Notes under the pieces: generated by a model | Seen by the model: only the letters and a program-made list of their open reading frames with translations | Database searches by the model: none | Told to the model about the DNA's origin: nothing | Part shown: positions 17,094 through 26,671 of the stretch, in pieces | How positions within the stretch are numbered: position 1 is the stretch's first letter | How the letters are laid out: every line of letters begins with the position of its first letter | From: Methanofastidiosum sp. | GTDB lineage: Archaea; Methanobacteriota_B; Thermococci; Methanofastidiosales; Methanofastidiosaceae | Length of the DNA stretch: 64,000 bases | Assembly (NCBI GenBank): GCA_035362715.1 | Contig: DAOSDU010000003.1 | Span: 61,940-125,939, forward strand | Reading direction: 5' to 3' | Program-made: the position numbers and the translations under genes

Positions 17094-18176
17094 GTGAAAA
17101 TCACAGTTATCGGGGCCGGCCCGGCTGGGCTATTAGCTTCTCATTTACTTAAAAAAGCAGGGCATGAACTTAGTATAATTGAAGAGCACAAATTTATCGG
17201 TAAACCTATTTCCTGTTCTGGACTCATTGGTAGAGATTATTTTGATCACTTTGACAATTTCAATTTCAAAGCATCAATACTAAACAGAATTGATGGCGCT
17301 ATAGTCAATTTTGGGAATGATTCATTTGAACTTAAAAGAAAAGGGGTATCCTATGTAGTTGATAGGTCGGCGTTTGACCAAACACTTTCAAAAGGTCTTG
17401 AAGTTTCTTTAGATGAAAGATTTCAATCATTTGATAGGAACAAAGAAAAGATTTCCATAAAGACAAACAAGAGGAAATTTAACACCGATTTGCTTATCGG
17501 CTCAGATGGACCATCATCTAGAGTTAGGGCTCAAGAATTTGATTACAAGCTAAGATACTACAAAGGGTATCAGGTAAGGATTAAAGCTGATTTGGATCTA
17601 AATAATTTTGTTCAAGTTTATTTAGAAAAACCTTTTTTCACTTGGATAATCCCGGAAGGTGATGGGATATACAGGATGGGCACTGTTTCAGACAATCCTA
17701 AAGAAACCCTTAGGAAGTTTATCTTTAAGAAAAGCATCAAAGGAAAGATAATTGAAGTTCAGGCGGGAGTGATACCAGTGGGCAGGGGGGATGTCTACAA
17801 AGATAGAGTATTCTTATTAGGTGATGCAGCGTGTCAGGTGAAACCTTTGTCAGGTGGTGGGGTGTACTATGGCTCTCTAGCTTCTGAGGCCCTAGCTAAA
17901 TCAATAATCTCTGGTGAATGCAACGATTATTCAAAAGAGTGTTATAGATTAATAGGAAAGGAAATATCTAAGGGTTTATTCATGAGAAAGATCTATGAGA
18001 ATCTAAGTGAAAAGGAACTCAGCAAAATATTTGAGTTTGTTAAATCAAAAAAACAAATCCTTGATGAACATGGAAGTTTTGATGAACATTACAAAACTAT
18101 TTTTTCCTTGATAAAAGACCCCAAAGCATTATCTTTTCTGCCTCTTTTTATCAAAACATATCTTAGAACTTTCTAA
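17094..18176 (+). CDS. Geranylgeranyl reductase family FAD-dependent oxidoreductase
   Basis: About 360 residues. The N-terminus KITVIGAGPAGLLASHLL is a Rossmann FAD-binding motif, and GDAACQVKPLSGGGVYYG is the second FAD motif typical of the geranylgeranyl reductase group. CSGLIG near residue 42 is also characteristic. In archaea these enzymes saturate isoprenoid chains of membrane lipids. GTG 17094 is chosen because a TATA element near 17061-17071 puts the transcript start almost at that codon; the open frame further upstream has no conserved features. Confidence 0.85.
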   Translation: MKITVIGAGPAGLLASHLLKKAGHELSIIEEHKFIGKPISCSGLIGRDYFDHFDNFNFKASILNRIDGAIVNFGNDSFELKRKGVSYVVDRSAFDQTLSKGLEVSLDERFQSFDRNKEKISIKTNKRKFNTDLLIGSDGPSSRVRAQEFDYKLRYYKGYQVRIKADLDLNNFVQVYLEKPFFTWIIPEGDGIYRMGTVSDNPKETLRKFIFKKSIKGKIIEVQAGVIPVGRGDVYKDRVFLLGDAACQVKPLSGGGVYYGSLASEALAKSIISGECNDYSKECYRLIGKEISKGLFMRKIYENLSEKELSKIFEFVKSKKQILDEHGSFDEHYKTIFSLIKDPKALSFLPLFIKTYLRTF

Positions 18177-18209
18177 AACCTTTTAAAGACGCTATAAGCA
18201 TTTTGTGAC

Positions 18210-19388
18210 ATGAAATACATAGTGGTATGCGGAGACGGAATGGCCGATTATCCTCTCGAGGATAGAGGGAACAAAACAGTTCTTGAGCTTTCTGATATCC
18301 CAAACATAAACATGATTGCAAAGGAAGGTGCCATGGGGGAACTAAAAACAGTGCCCAATGGATTTGAAGCGGGATCTGATGTTGCAAACCTTTCAATTTT
18401 AGGCTACGACCCTAAACAGTACTATACTGGAAGAGGGCCTCTTGAGGCATATAGCATTGGTGTTGAACTTGAAGAAGGCGATATAGCATTTAGGTGTAAC
18501 ATTATTACAGAAGAAAACGGCATTATCAAAGATTATTCTTCAGGCCACATCACAACACCCGAATCAACAGAGCTCATAAAAAAAGTATCTAAATCATTTG
18601 ACATTGGAAAGTTTTATCCTGGAGTAAGTTATAGGCATTTATTTGTCTACAAAGGAGAAAACAGTTTCACCTGCACTCCACCGCATGATGTAGTCGGTCA
18701 AAAGGTATCTGATAATTTAATCAAAGGTAAAAATGCCGATATATTGAACAAAATGATGCTTGACTCAAAAAAGATATTAATGGAACACCCTGTCAACAAA
18801 AAAAGAATATCTCAGGGCAAAAATCCAGGCAATATGCTATGGCTTTGGGGCCAGGGAAAGAAAGTACCGATGGAGCCATTTTTCCAAAAATTTGGGATGA
18901 AGGGCGGCGTAATCTCCGCGGTAGATCTGATAAAAGGAATTGGATATGGCGCAAAAATGAAAGTTATTGATGTCCCTGGTGTAACAGGTTTCATTGATAC
19001 AAACTATGAAGGAAAAGCAGACTATGCCGTTAAAGCACTTGAAGATATTGATTTCATATACATACATGTCGAAGCCCCAGACGAAGCTGGGCACTCCGGA
19101 AGTCTTGAGATGAAGATTAAAGCAATTGAGGATCTAGACAAAAGAGTCGTTGGCAGACTTTTAGACAAACTTGAAGGTAAAGGATTTGACTACAACATAA
19201 GTATAGTAGCTGACCACCCGACACCTATTAAGCTAAAGACACACGTCTCAGACCCAGTACCGTTTGCAGTTTACTCAGAAAAAATCAAAAAAGACAGCAC
19301 ATCTTGCTACACCGAAAAAGAAGGAAAGAAAGGCAGATTCGGCTTAATCAACGGAAGTGAATTCATAGGACTTTTAAAGAAGCAATAA
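18210..19388 (+). CDS. apgM: 2,3-bisphosphoglycerate-independent phosphoglycerate mutase, archaeal type
   Basis: 392 residues matching archaeal ApgM of the alkaline phosphatase superfamily. VCGDGMADYP supplies the first metal-binding Asp, GSDVANLSILGYDP contains the phosphorylated Ser region, and HVEAPDEAGHSG and VADHPTP give the remaining metal ligands. It interconverts 3- and 2-phosphoglycerate. TATA at about 18178-18187 places the start of transcription next to ATG 18210, so the message is probably leaderless. Confidence 0.93.
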   Translation: MKYIVVCGDGMADYPLEDRGNKTVLELSDIPNINMIAKEGAMGELKTVPNGFEAGSDVANLSILGYDPKQYYTGRGPLEAYSIGVELEEGDIAFRCNIITEENGIIKDYSSGHITTPESTELIKKVSKSFDIGKFYPGVSYRHLFVYKGENSFTCTPPHDVVGQKVSDNLIKGKNADILNKMMLDSKKILMEHPVNKKRISQGKNPGNMLWLWGQGKKVPMEPFFQKFGMKGGVISAVDLIKGIGYGAKMKVIDVPGVTGFIDTNYEGKADYAVKALEDIDFIYIHVEAPDEAGHSGSLEMKIKAIEDLDKRVVGRLLDKLEGKGFDYNISIVADHPTPIKLKTHVSDPVPFAVYSEKIKKDSTSCYTEKEGKKGRFGLINGSEFIGLLKKQ

Positions 19389-19389
19389 T

Positions 19390-20718
19390 TTACTTTTTTG
19401 TTTCCTTTTTGCTTTCTTTAGATTTGTCGCTTTCTTTTCTAATAGATGCCCTAACCATCTGGATAACGGAGCTATTTATCTGGTATTTCCCCTTTTCGCT
19501 TGTCAAAATACCCATTGCAACTAGCTCTTCCAGTTTGGTATACTGCTTTGTCACCGACTCTTGGGTGTCCTTTGCGAGCTGGATGTATGTCACTGGGCCT
19601 CCGCCATACTTCTCAATGATTATCCTGACATCTTCCCTCAAATCTGAAGGAACTCTTCTAATGTATTCTTCAACTGACGATGGTCCTGTTAAAACCTTTG
19701 CGAGGTATCTGTCATCTATAAATTCCACAAAGTTATCTCTTGTGGCTGTAAACAATGTGGTATGTAGGAGCTTTAGTAACTCCCTTGGATTTCCCTTTGA
19801 CATGCTGTTTGCAAGAACTATGGCACTTTCCTCAAACGGGTAAAGTGGATTAATTATTGATTTTCTCCTGTTGTATTCAAGCCTCTTTTGGACAAGTTTT
19901 ACTGCCCTCTCGTCTGTGAGGGGTTCTGAGAACAATTCATTATGGAGCCTTGCTACAAAGGCGGGGTTAATTTCCCTAATCCTCTCATACGCATTATTGG
20001 TGCAGGCCATGATAAAGACGCTTGATTCAGGCATGTTGCTGATAAATTCCCTCAAGAATTCAAAGAAAAGAATAAGATCCGTATTTGAGGCCGTCAGGAT
20101 GTTTTCCATTTCATCAACTATGAGTGCAGACCTCTTGTATTCTCCTAAATAATCTATTAGCTGATTTCCAATGTCTTGGGAATTATAATTTGCTCTTGTA
20201 AGCTCAGAATCTTCATATTCCTCTACAACAGGAGCAATTTTCTCTTTCCCTGAAAAGAATCTCTTTATTTTCTGGAAAAATGAAAGATTTTCTTCTTGGT
20301 ATGGCTCCGCATAAGCCTCTCCCCCAAGCTCAGACTCTCCAGCAACTTCTTCAAGAGTTTGTTGGGCTTCCTCTTCATCTTCATATTCAGAAAAATATGA
20401 GAAAATATCAAGAGTTGTTTTAATAATATCATTTGAGTCAATCTTTTGATAGATTGACATTCCTCCAGACTCCTGTATGAGTTTATGGACACCTTTTAAT
20501 CTCTGAGTTTTTCCTGATCCCAAAGGACCAACAAGTGAAAGTGCTATTCCCGAGTTTTCCCCAATAACATCAGAAAGAATATCTGCGATACGGGAATCTA
20601 TCTCTTGAGAAACATGAATCTTTTCGATATCCCTTATGGCCTCAGACGATAGATCTGTAAAGGGGTTTTTTTCTAGTCCAAATCTCTCATATGAGGAAGA
20701 AACATCTATCTTAAACAT
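19390..20718 (-). CDS. AAA+ ATPase, Orc1/Cdc6-like, with charged insertion
   Basis: 442 residues. FGLEKNPFTDLSSEA leads into an AAA+ domain: Walker A GPLGSGKT (about 65), Walker B ALIVDEMEN (about 205), sensor 1 in FIMACTNN, then a lid region and a C-terminal winged helix (about 360-425). A strongly acidic stretch followed by a basic one (about 115-180, with FFQKIKRFFSGKEK) interrupts the domain between Walker A and B. This resembles Orc1/Cdc6-type or TniB/ExeA-like ATPases, but no origin repeats are seen nearby, so a replication role is unproven. Confidence 0.6.
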   Translation of the reverse strand: MFKIDVSSSYERFGLEKNPFTDLSSEAIRDIEKIHVSQEIDSRIADILSDVIGENSGIALSLVGPLGSGKTQRLKGVHKLIQESGGMSIYQKIDSNDIIKTTLDIFSYFSEYEDEEEAQQTLEEVAGESELGGEAYAEPYQEENLSFFQKIKRFFSGKEKIAPVVEEYEDSELTRANYNSQDIGNQLIDYLGEYKRSALIVDEMENILTASNTDLILFFEFLREFISNMPESSVFIMACTNNAYERIREINPAFVARLHNELFSEPLTDERAVKLVQKRLEYNRRKSIINPLYPFEESAIVLANSMSKGNPRELLKLLHTTLFTATRDNFVEFIDDRYLAKVLTGPSSVEEYIRRVPSDLREDVRIIIEKYGGGPVTYIQLAKDTQESVTKQYTKLEELVAMGILTSEKGKYQINSSVIQMVRASIRKESDKSKESKKETKK

Positions 20719-20902
20719 AAGTATCCCATTATTACAGTTATTTATTAAAGATTACCATCTTTATACATTAGTTTGATTTATATTAAAAAATAATAATGTA
20801 AAAAACTATTTAAAGATTTCGGTAATCGTCTTTTTCTCCTTTATCCAATAAATATTTTACTTTATGGAAAAAGTTATAAGTAATTTTAAATAAATTTTAG
20901 TA

Positions 20903-21424
20903 ATGGCTTCTATAGAAACCCTCCTATCTCAGTATTGGATGATAATATTCTCAGCATTAATTGTATTATTTGTATTACTAATTTTCCTTGTTAGATTTAT
21001 TTCCAATAAGAAAAAGGGTCAATCGGGAATCCCTGAGCATAAAGCAAAAGAAAAAACATCTATCTTTAGCGTTGGCAAAGAAAAGGCAACTGAACCAGAG
21101 GTTAAAAAAGAAGAACCAATAACACAAAAATATGACACATCTCCAATAACTATCCCAGAAGTTGTTGAAACACCAAAAGTTCAAGAGCGAAAAAAGATTA
21201 ACACTTGGGCAGACTTTGTTATTGAAATCGATAATTTGACAAATAGCCTCGTAGACGCTAAAGCTCATGAATACTTCAAGTTGAGCCAGATGTATCGAGA
21301 GTTAACAAGATTCTATTTTGATAATATACAAAACCCCAACATTGGAAAAGCTGACATGGACAACGCTTGGAAAAAACTTGAGGCGTGTTACAGCAGAATC
21401 CAAAAACTTTTAGAAAATATTTAG
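20903..21424 (+). CDS. Single-pass membrane protein, unknown function
   Basis: 173 residues: one transmembrane helix (about 12-33), a lysine/glutamate-rich linker (about 35-100) and a helical C-terminal domain (about 104-173) with features of a four-helix or TPR-like fold. It ends 8 bp before the Lon-type protease gene, so the two are likely an operon; it may help the protease at the membrane. A TATA-like sequence near 20873 makes the transcript nearly leaderless. Confidence 0.55.
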   Translation: MASIETLLSQYWMIIFSALIVLFVLLIFLVRFISNKKKGQSGIPEHKAKEKTSIFSVGKEKATEPEVKKEEPITQKYDTSPITIPEVVETPKVQERKKINTWADFVIEIDNLTNSLVDAKAHEYFKLSQMYRELTRFYFDNIQNPNIGKADMDNAWKKLEACYSRIQKLLENI

Positions 21425-21432
21425 GTGTTTTA

Positions 21433-23295
21433 ATGAATAAAAAAATATTGGCAATTTTTTTGCTTAGCATACTATTCACTGGTTTGTTGCCAGTTTTATT
21501 ATCACAAGAAGATGGAAAATCTATTACAATTAAGGTACCGGCAGTTAAAAGGACAGATGCTGGGCTAGAAGGCGCAGTTTTTGATGCCACAGTTCTAGTT
21601 AAACCTGGTACTGGAAGGGTCTTTGTTGATACCTGGCCACTCTCTGAACTTGATACTCAGGCTTCTTGCAGATTTGCTTCTGTAGTCGCTTCAGACATAC
21701 TAAAGGTGCCTCATTCCAAATACGATTATTTCTATACAATTAGAGCAGATTCGCCCATAATTGGTGGCCCTTCAGCCGGAGCGGCACTCACCATAGCCAC
21801 TATAGCCTCAATTAAAGGACTCGATATAGATCCAGAGGTCATGATGACCGGTATGATTAATCCTGACGGCACCGTAGGCCCCGTTGGGGGAATATTGGAG
21901 AAGGTAATGGGTGCAAATGCAAAAGGGATAAAGGTATTTCTTATACCAAGCGGGCAGTCTGTCATCCAAATAATTGAAGAGAATAATATTGATACTGTTA
22001 ACGTAATTGAGCATGCAAAGAGTCGTTGGGGGATAACTGTCATTGAAGTTGATGATGCGGTAGATGCACTATGGTATTTTACAGGGTATAGGATAAAAGA
22101 GGATAAGCCTCCTGCCAACGTTGTTGTTAATACTGATTTTGTCAAATCAAGAGCACTTTCTGAATTTGTTGCGGTAGAGAAACTTTCTATCACTACGAGC
22201 CATAAACTAAATTCTGAGACTATAGGCTATAGGGAATATCAAACGCTAAATGATTTCTTAACCCGGGCAAATTCAAATATTGAAAAGGCTAAAGAAAATC
22301 TTTCCGAAAAGAGGTATTACAGTGCTATGAGCAATATCTTTAATGCTAAAATACAGTTGAACTATATTAGCGACTCAATTGACGTTATGATAAATAAGAA
22401 TTCAACTATCGTCAAAAATAAGATTGAAGTAGCCCAAAAAGAATTAGATGAAGCAAACCAACTAATAACAAATGAATCGGCAAATATCCGAGGTATTACT
22501 TCATTTGAATGCCTCGCAGCATCTGAAAAAAGGGCCATCGAAGCTGAGAATTTAATAGCCGATGCTTGGAAAAATTTCTACAATCAAAAATATTATGATG
22601 CTATTTATTACGCAAACTTTGCTCAAGAAAGAGCAAAAACTGCAAAATTGTGGATGGATGTAAGCAAGAAAAATTCCAAGGGGGAAAACATAATTGATGA
22701 ATCGCAAATTAAGTACAATGCAAGCCAGAGAATTGAGGATGCAAGACTAAGCCTTGTTTACGCACAAACTTTAATTGGTCAGAATACATTGCTTACCCAA
22801 AGTGCCGAGTTACTCACAGCAGCTGAAAATGAATATGAAAAAGGAAAATATGCGGCCGCCATTTTTGATGCTATTGACAGCAAGGTGAGATCCAGTGTTT
22901 CAATTGAGCTATGGTCTTCAGGAGAAGAAGTGATAAAACAAAGACTTGAAAGGGCAAAAGAGCAAGCAGGGGGAGCAATCTATCTTGCAAGAAAAGACGG
23001 CGGAGAGCCTTTAATGGCTGAAAGTTACTTTGAGTATGCCTCTACATTTGAAGAATCTGATAAGATAGGTTCAATAATTCTTTATAAATACTCTAAAGGC
23101 GTGGCATTTGCACTTAGATTCTTAGAGCCTCTAGAAGAAGCGTCTCCTCAACAAGAGGTACAAATTGAAAAATCTTCAACTTTGACAACAACTAAATCCT
23201 ACGCTTATGTTGGATACTTTATTGCAGGATTGCTTATGGGATTAATAATTGGCGGGATAGCCATATTTTATTCAAAAAGAGAAATTTATAGATAA
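21433..23295 (+). CDS. Secreted/membrane Lon-like serine protease (COG1750 type)
   Basis: About 620 residues. A signal peptide (1-24) precedes a Lon proteolytic domain without ATPase: GGPSAGAALT holds the nucleophile Ser114 and GGILEKVMGA the general base Lys157. The long middle part (about 240-570) is helical, with repeated YxxA patterns like TPR units. A C-terminal helix (about 590-612) anchors it. This is the archaeal COG1750 protease layout, acting outside the membrane. ATG 21433 follows an AGGTG site; the upstream open codons lie in the preceding gene. Confidence 0.8.
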   Translation: MNKKILAIFLLSILFTGLLPVLLSQEDGKSITIKVPAVKRTDAGLEGAVFDATVLVKPGTGRVFVDTWPLSELDTQASCRFASVVASDILKVPHSKYDYFYTIRADSPIIGGPSAGAALTIATIASIKGLDIDPEVMMTGMINPDGTVGPVGGILEKVMGANAKGIKVFLIPSGQSVIQIIEENNIDTVNVIEHAKSRWGITVIEVDDAVDALWYFTGYRIKEDKPPANVVVNTDFVKSRALSEFVAVEKLSITTSHKLNSETIGYREYQTLNDFLTRANSNIEKAKENLSEKRYYSAMSNIFNAKIQLNYISDSIDVMINKNSTIVKNKIEVAQKELDEANQLITNESANIRGITSFECLAASEKRAIEAENLIADAWKNFYNQKYYDAIYYANFAQERAKTAKLWMDVSKKNSKGENIIDESQIKYNASQRIEDARLSLVYAQTLIGQNTLLTQSAELLTAAENEYEKGKYAAAIFDAIDSKVRSSVSIELWSSGEEVIKQRLERAKEQAGGAIYLARKDGGEPLMAESYFEYASTFEESDKIGSIILYKYSKGVAFALRFLEPLEEASPQQEVQIEKSSTLTTTKSYAYVGYFIAGLLMGLIIGGIAIFYSKREIYR

Positions 23296-23306
23296 AAAAA
23301 ATATTT

Positions 23307-24419
23307 TTAAATTTCTCCTCTATCTTTTGTTCGTATAGTTCCTTCTAGAGTTACGCCGCCACCTATCTTTATGGATCCTCTGTACTCTATTCCCTCACTG
23401 ATATGGGTTCCATCCATTAAATTAACTGAACCATCTGAAAGAACCTTGCTAACATTACAATTGTGACCTATTGTAACATTTCCTTTTGCTTTGATTGTTT
23501 TTGCGTCACTGTTGGCACCTAATATGACTTCTCCATCTGAGATTATGTCTTTCATTACTTTGCTGTTCTCGCCTATTGTAACATTTCCATTTGCTTCAAG
23601 TTTTGTTTTTATTACTGCTTCACTACCTAAGAACACGTCGCCGCCAGCAATAAATTCGCCGCCTATCTTTATCCTTTCCCCACCTTTAACGTCTCCAGTA
23701 GTTTTGATTGATACAGGTATAACACTGCCATTTGAAATAAAAGCATTGCCTGCAAAAATCTCTTCTCTAATTTCGGCTTCTTCACCCATAACTAGGGATC
23801 CGTCACATTTTACAGCTCCTTGAACTGTAGTTCTGTCCCCTAGGGTAACATTCTTTCCGGCTATTATATCTCCTTTAATAAGGGCATCGTTCTCAATTTT
23901 TACGTTCTCTTTAGTTTTAAGTCCACCCTTTACTATTACGCCTTCGCTTATTTCAATGTCCTTCTCAAAGGCATCCAAAACTATTACTTTGCCTCTTTCT
24001 GTTTCTTCCATCTGCCTGTTGAGTTCTTCGTTTATTGATTTTACCCTTTCAAGTTCTCTCTGAACATCTTCTATTAATTCTTCTTTCTGTCTTATCTCGA
24101 TTATTTCCTTTGATCTCTCATTGTTTAATTCTGATTTATACTTGTCTCTTTCTTCACTTATTTCTTTTATGACATCGTGAGTTCTCTCTTCAACTTCCTT
24201 GTATTTATCTTCAGCTTCTTTTAGTTTGCCCATGAAATCTTGATTTTCTCTGGTAATCTTTTCAAATTTTTCTTTGATGATCTCTATGTTTTCGTATTCT
24301 TCTTCATAAACCTTAAGTTGCATCTTGAGAGCCCTGTTTTCCTTTTCAATTTCTTCTATATTCTGCGTGAGTATACTCAATTTTTCATCTTTTTCACTAC
24401 TACCACCAAAAAGGCCCAT
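23307..24419 (-). CDS. Coiled-coil bactofilin-like polymer-forming protein
   Basis: 370 residues in two parts. Residues about 10-145 are a continuous coiled coil rich in Glu, Lys and Arg. Residues about 150-370 form a beta-helix of short hexapeptide-like turns (VKIENDALIKGDIIAGKNVT and similar), as in bactofilins. No signal peptide or membrane helix is seen, so it is probably cytoplasmic, unlike the exported bactofilin-like protein at 14414-15463. A scaffold or cytoskeletal role is inferred. SD AGGAGG precedes the ATG. Confidence 0.65.
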   Translation of the reverse strand: MGLFGGSSEKDEKLSILTQNIEEIEKENRALKMQLKVYEEEYENIEIIKEKFEKITRENQDFMGKLKEAEDKYKEVEERTHDVIKEISEERDKYKSELNNERSKEIIEIRQKEELIEDVQRELERVKSINEELNRQMEETERGKVIVLDAFEKDIEISEGVIVKGGLKTKENVKIENDALIKGDIIAGKNVTLGDRTTVQGAVKCDGSLVMGEEAEIREEIFAGNAFISNGSVIPVSIKTTGDVKGGERIKIGGEFIAGGDVFLGSEAVIKTKLEANGNVTIGENSKVMKDIISDGEVILGANSDAKTIKAKGNVTIGHNCNVSKVLSDGSVNLMDGTHISEGIEYRGSIKIGGGVTLEGTIRTKDRGEI

Positions 24420-24482
24420 TTAAACTCCTCCTAATATATAATAAAATGCCGATATGCAGTATATATCTCTTCTTATTTAAAT

Positions 24483-24881
24483 CTATTTCTCATATAATTC
24501 TAATAGTATGCCATGAGTGCTTTTAGGGTGTACAAATGCCATCTTAGACCCGCCAGCACCTTTTCTTGGGGTTTCGTCAATAAGTTTTACTCCCTTATCT
24601 TTCATAAATCCTATGCTTTTTTCTATATTATCTACTAAAATTGCAATGTGGTGTATCCCTTCCCCTCTTTTTTCTATAAATTTTGCAACTGGTCCATCTG
24701 GTGAAGTTGGTTCCAAAAGTTCAAAATGAACCCCCCCTATATCAAGAAATCCAACCTTGACTTTCTGCTCAGGGACTTCTTCTATATTCTCCACTTTTAA
24801 TCCAAGAGCATCTTCATAAAAATTCAATGACTCTTCTAAATTATTCACAGCTATCCCGATATGGTCTATTTTTTTTATCAT
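24483..24881 (-). CDS. mce: Methylmalonyl-CoA epimerase
   Basis: 132-residue vicinal-oxygen-chelate fold protein. KKIDHIGIAVNNLEESLNFY is the standard N-terminus with the metal-binding His, GEGIHHIAILVDN gives the second, and HPKSTHGILLELYE the last His and Glu. It interconverts the R and S forms of methylmalonyl-CoA. It is followed upstream by meaB (9 bp gap) and a B12-binding mutase subunit, forming a clear methylmalonyl-CoA operon. Confidence 0.92.
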   Translation of the reverse strand: MIKKIDHIGIAVNNLEESLNFYEDALGLKVENIEEVPEQKVKVGFLDIGGVHFELLEPTSPDGPVAKFIEKRGEGIHHIAILVDNIEKSIGFMKDKGVKLIDETPRKGAGGSKMAFVHPKSTHGILLELYEK

Positions 24882-24890
24882 TAAATCACC

Positions 24891-25853
24891 TCAAATAAAC
24901 TTTTTTAATCGTGGAATTAATTCTTCAATAATCATGTAAGGATCTTTTTCTCTATTTGCTATTTTTTTAGCAAGTTCTTCCATCTCTTTTTCGCTTATAG
25001 TATCGTATAGATTTTTAATAAATAGATTCTGGAGTATATTTATTAATTCAGTTTTACCTCTAATAATCCTTTTTTGCTCATGGTGTCCGGATTCAATCAG
25101 ATACTTGTGATGATTTTTTATTGATTCATAAAGATCATCTGTGCCATCATCTTTGTTCCCGTATGTTTTTATTATGGGTGGGGTCCATCCCCCTTTTTTC
25201 TCTGAAAGTTCAAGCATCATCCTGATTTCAATTATACATTTCTCAACACCCTCGATGTCTGCCTTATTGACGGCAAATATGTCGCCTATTTCCATGATTC
25301 CTGCTTTTAGTGTTTGGACACTATCCCCCATACTCGGGACTGAAACAACAACAACGGTATCTGCTACCTTAACAATATCAACTTCCACCTGACCTGCACC
25401 GACTGTTTCAATTATAATCACATCTTTTCCGAAGGCATCAAGAGCTTTTATAGTATTTCCAGTCGCTTCAGAAAGCCCTCCAAGATTCCCTCTAGTTGCC
25501 ATACTTCTAATAAAAACATCTTTGTCGGTATAGTGTCTCTTCATTCTTATTCTGTCTCCAAGAATCGCCCCTCCTGTGAAAGGGCTCGTAGGATCAATAG
25601 CGATAACTCCTATTTTAAGGCCATCATTTCTGTAGCAGGATATCAACTTATCAACAAGGCTACTCTTACCTGAACCGGGAGGCCCGGTTATACCTACAAT
25701 ATGGGCATTGCCGGTCAAATTATGTATTTGAGGAATGATATAAGCAGAAGAAGAGGAATCATTTTCCATTAAAGTAATAATCTTCCCAAGTGCCCGTCTT
25801 TCTCCTGAGCTCATGCGTTTTATTAGTTCATCAAATGAGTTCATTTTAGGCAC
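24891..25853 (-). CDS. meaB: MeaB/ArgK-type GTPase, methylmalonyl-CoA mutase chaperone
   Basis: 320-residue G3E-family GTPase. The P-loop is GITGPPGSGKSSLVDKLI, the switch region contains DPTSPFTGGAILGDRIRM, and the base-recognition motif is VNKAD. MeaB loads and protects the adenosylcobalamin of methylmalonyl-CoA mutase. It sits between mce and the B12-binding subunit with gaps of 9 and 6 bp. The large catalytic mutase subunit is not in this window. Confidence 0.93.
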   Translation of the reverse strand: MPKMNSFDELIKRMSSGERRALGKIITLMENDSSSSAYIIPQIHNLTGNAHIVGITGPPGSGKSSLVDKLISCYRNDGLKIGVIAIDPTSPFTGGAILGDRIRMKRHYTDKDVFIRSMATRGNLGGLSEATGNTIKALDAFGKDVIIIETVGAGQVEVDIVKVADTVVVVSVPSMGDSVQTLKAGIMEIGDIFAVNKADIEGVEKCIIEIRMMLELSEKKGGWTPPIIKTYGNKDDGTDDLYESIKNHHKYLIESGHHEQKRIIRGKTELINILQNLFIKNLYDTISEKEMEELAKKIANREKDPYMIIEELIPRLKKFI

Positions 25854-25859
25854 TCTTTA

Positions 25860-26258
25860 TTATTTATTAGTCATTTCTTTTATATATGTGACAATTTTCT
25901 CAGTACTCGTTCCAGGCCCAAATATTTTCTTAACTCCAATGTCAGTGAGGTAGGGCATGTCATCCTCAGGGATAATGCCTCCGCCAAAAATAGGAATATC
26001 CTCTGCACCTTCTTTCTTTAGAAGTTCTATTACCTTTTTAAACAGATGATTATGGGCCCCAGATAAAATACTGAGCCCTATGGCATCTACGTCCTCTTGC
26101 AAAGCTGTTTCCACAATGCTTTCAGGAGTTTGTCTGAGTCCAGTATAGATTACTTCCATTCCTGCATCTCTCAAAGCTCTAGCAACTACCTTCGCCCCTC
26201 TATCATGGCCGTCAAGCCCTGGCTTTGCTATCAATATCCTTAACTTTTTTTCTGGCAA
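25860..26258 (-). CDS. Methylmalonyl-CoA mutase, B12-binding small subunit
   Basis: 132 residues comprising only the cobalamin-binding domain: LDGHDRGAKVVARALRDAG holds the DxHxxG motif whose His ligates cobalt, followed by GLSILSGAH and FGGGIIPEDD. In many archaea the mutase is split into this small subunit and a separate catalytic chain. First gene of the operon with meaB and mce. The pathway links propionyl-CoA to succinyl-CoA. Confidence 0.92.
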   Translation of the reverse strand: MPEKKLRILIAKPGLDGHDRGAKVVARALRDAGMEVIYTGLRQTPESIVETALQEDVDAIGLSILSGAHNHLFKKVIELLKKEGAEDIPIFGGGIIPEDDMPYLTDIGVKKIFGPGTSTEKIVTYIKEMTNK

Positions 26259-26385
26259 TAAAAGCCCCCCATTTTCATATAAATATATTCTTAAAATAGT
26301 TTTCGGTTAGTATCTCTCTATTATAAGAATCATTATATTATATGGGTCTAAATTTAATTATATCAAAAAAGATTAATTAGTATAT

Positions 26386-26490
26386 TTAATCTTCATCGTA
26401 GTCTTCTTCAGGAATGAAGAGAGGCTGCTCATCGTCTCTGTCCTCAACGGGAAAGTTAATCTGCGGTTCAATTATAGGTATCTCCTCCAT
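26386..26490 (-). CDS. Possible 34-residue acidic protein
   Basis: Short open frame starting ATG 26490 and ending TAA 26386, encoding an acidic peptide with a PEEDYDED tail. A minus-strand TATA-like sequence at 26548-26558 would give a leader of about 36 nt, but there is no clear SD. It is the only coding candidate in the 412-bp gap between the B12-binding subunit and the flavodoxin; the rest of that gap shows only AT-rich sequence and promoters. Confidence 0.35.
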   Translation of the reverse strand: MEEIPIIEPQINFPVEDRDDEQPLFIPEEDYDED

Positions 26491-26671
26491 TTCTTTTAAA
26501 ACAACTGGCCGTATTTTTTACTCGTCCAGAAAAATAGTATTATCAGGGATATATAAGACTTATCTATAATATTTCAATAGTATTTGCTGTTCTAATTTCT
26601 ACTTTAAAGGTATCATTGGCCAATATTTGATTCTCATAAGACTTATAAGTGCTAAAAAAAAATTCGCTATT

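Noticed and set aside
19390..20903. Replication origin beside the Orc1/Cdc6-like ATPase
   Set aside because: The adjacent spacer has AT-rich DNA but no repeated origin-recognition boxes.
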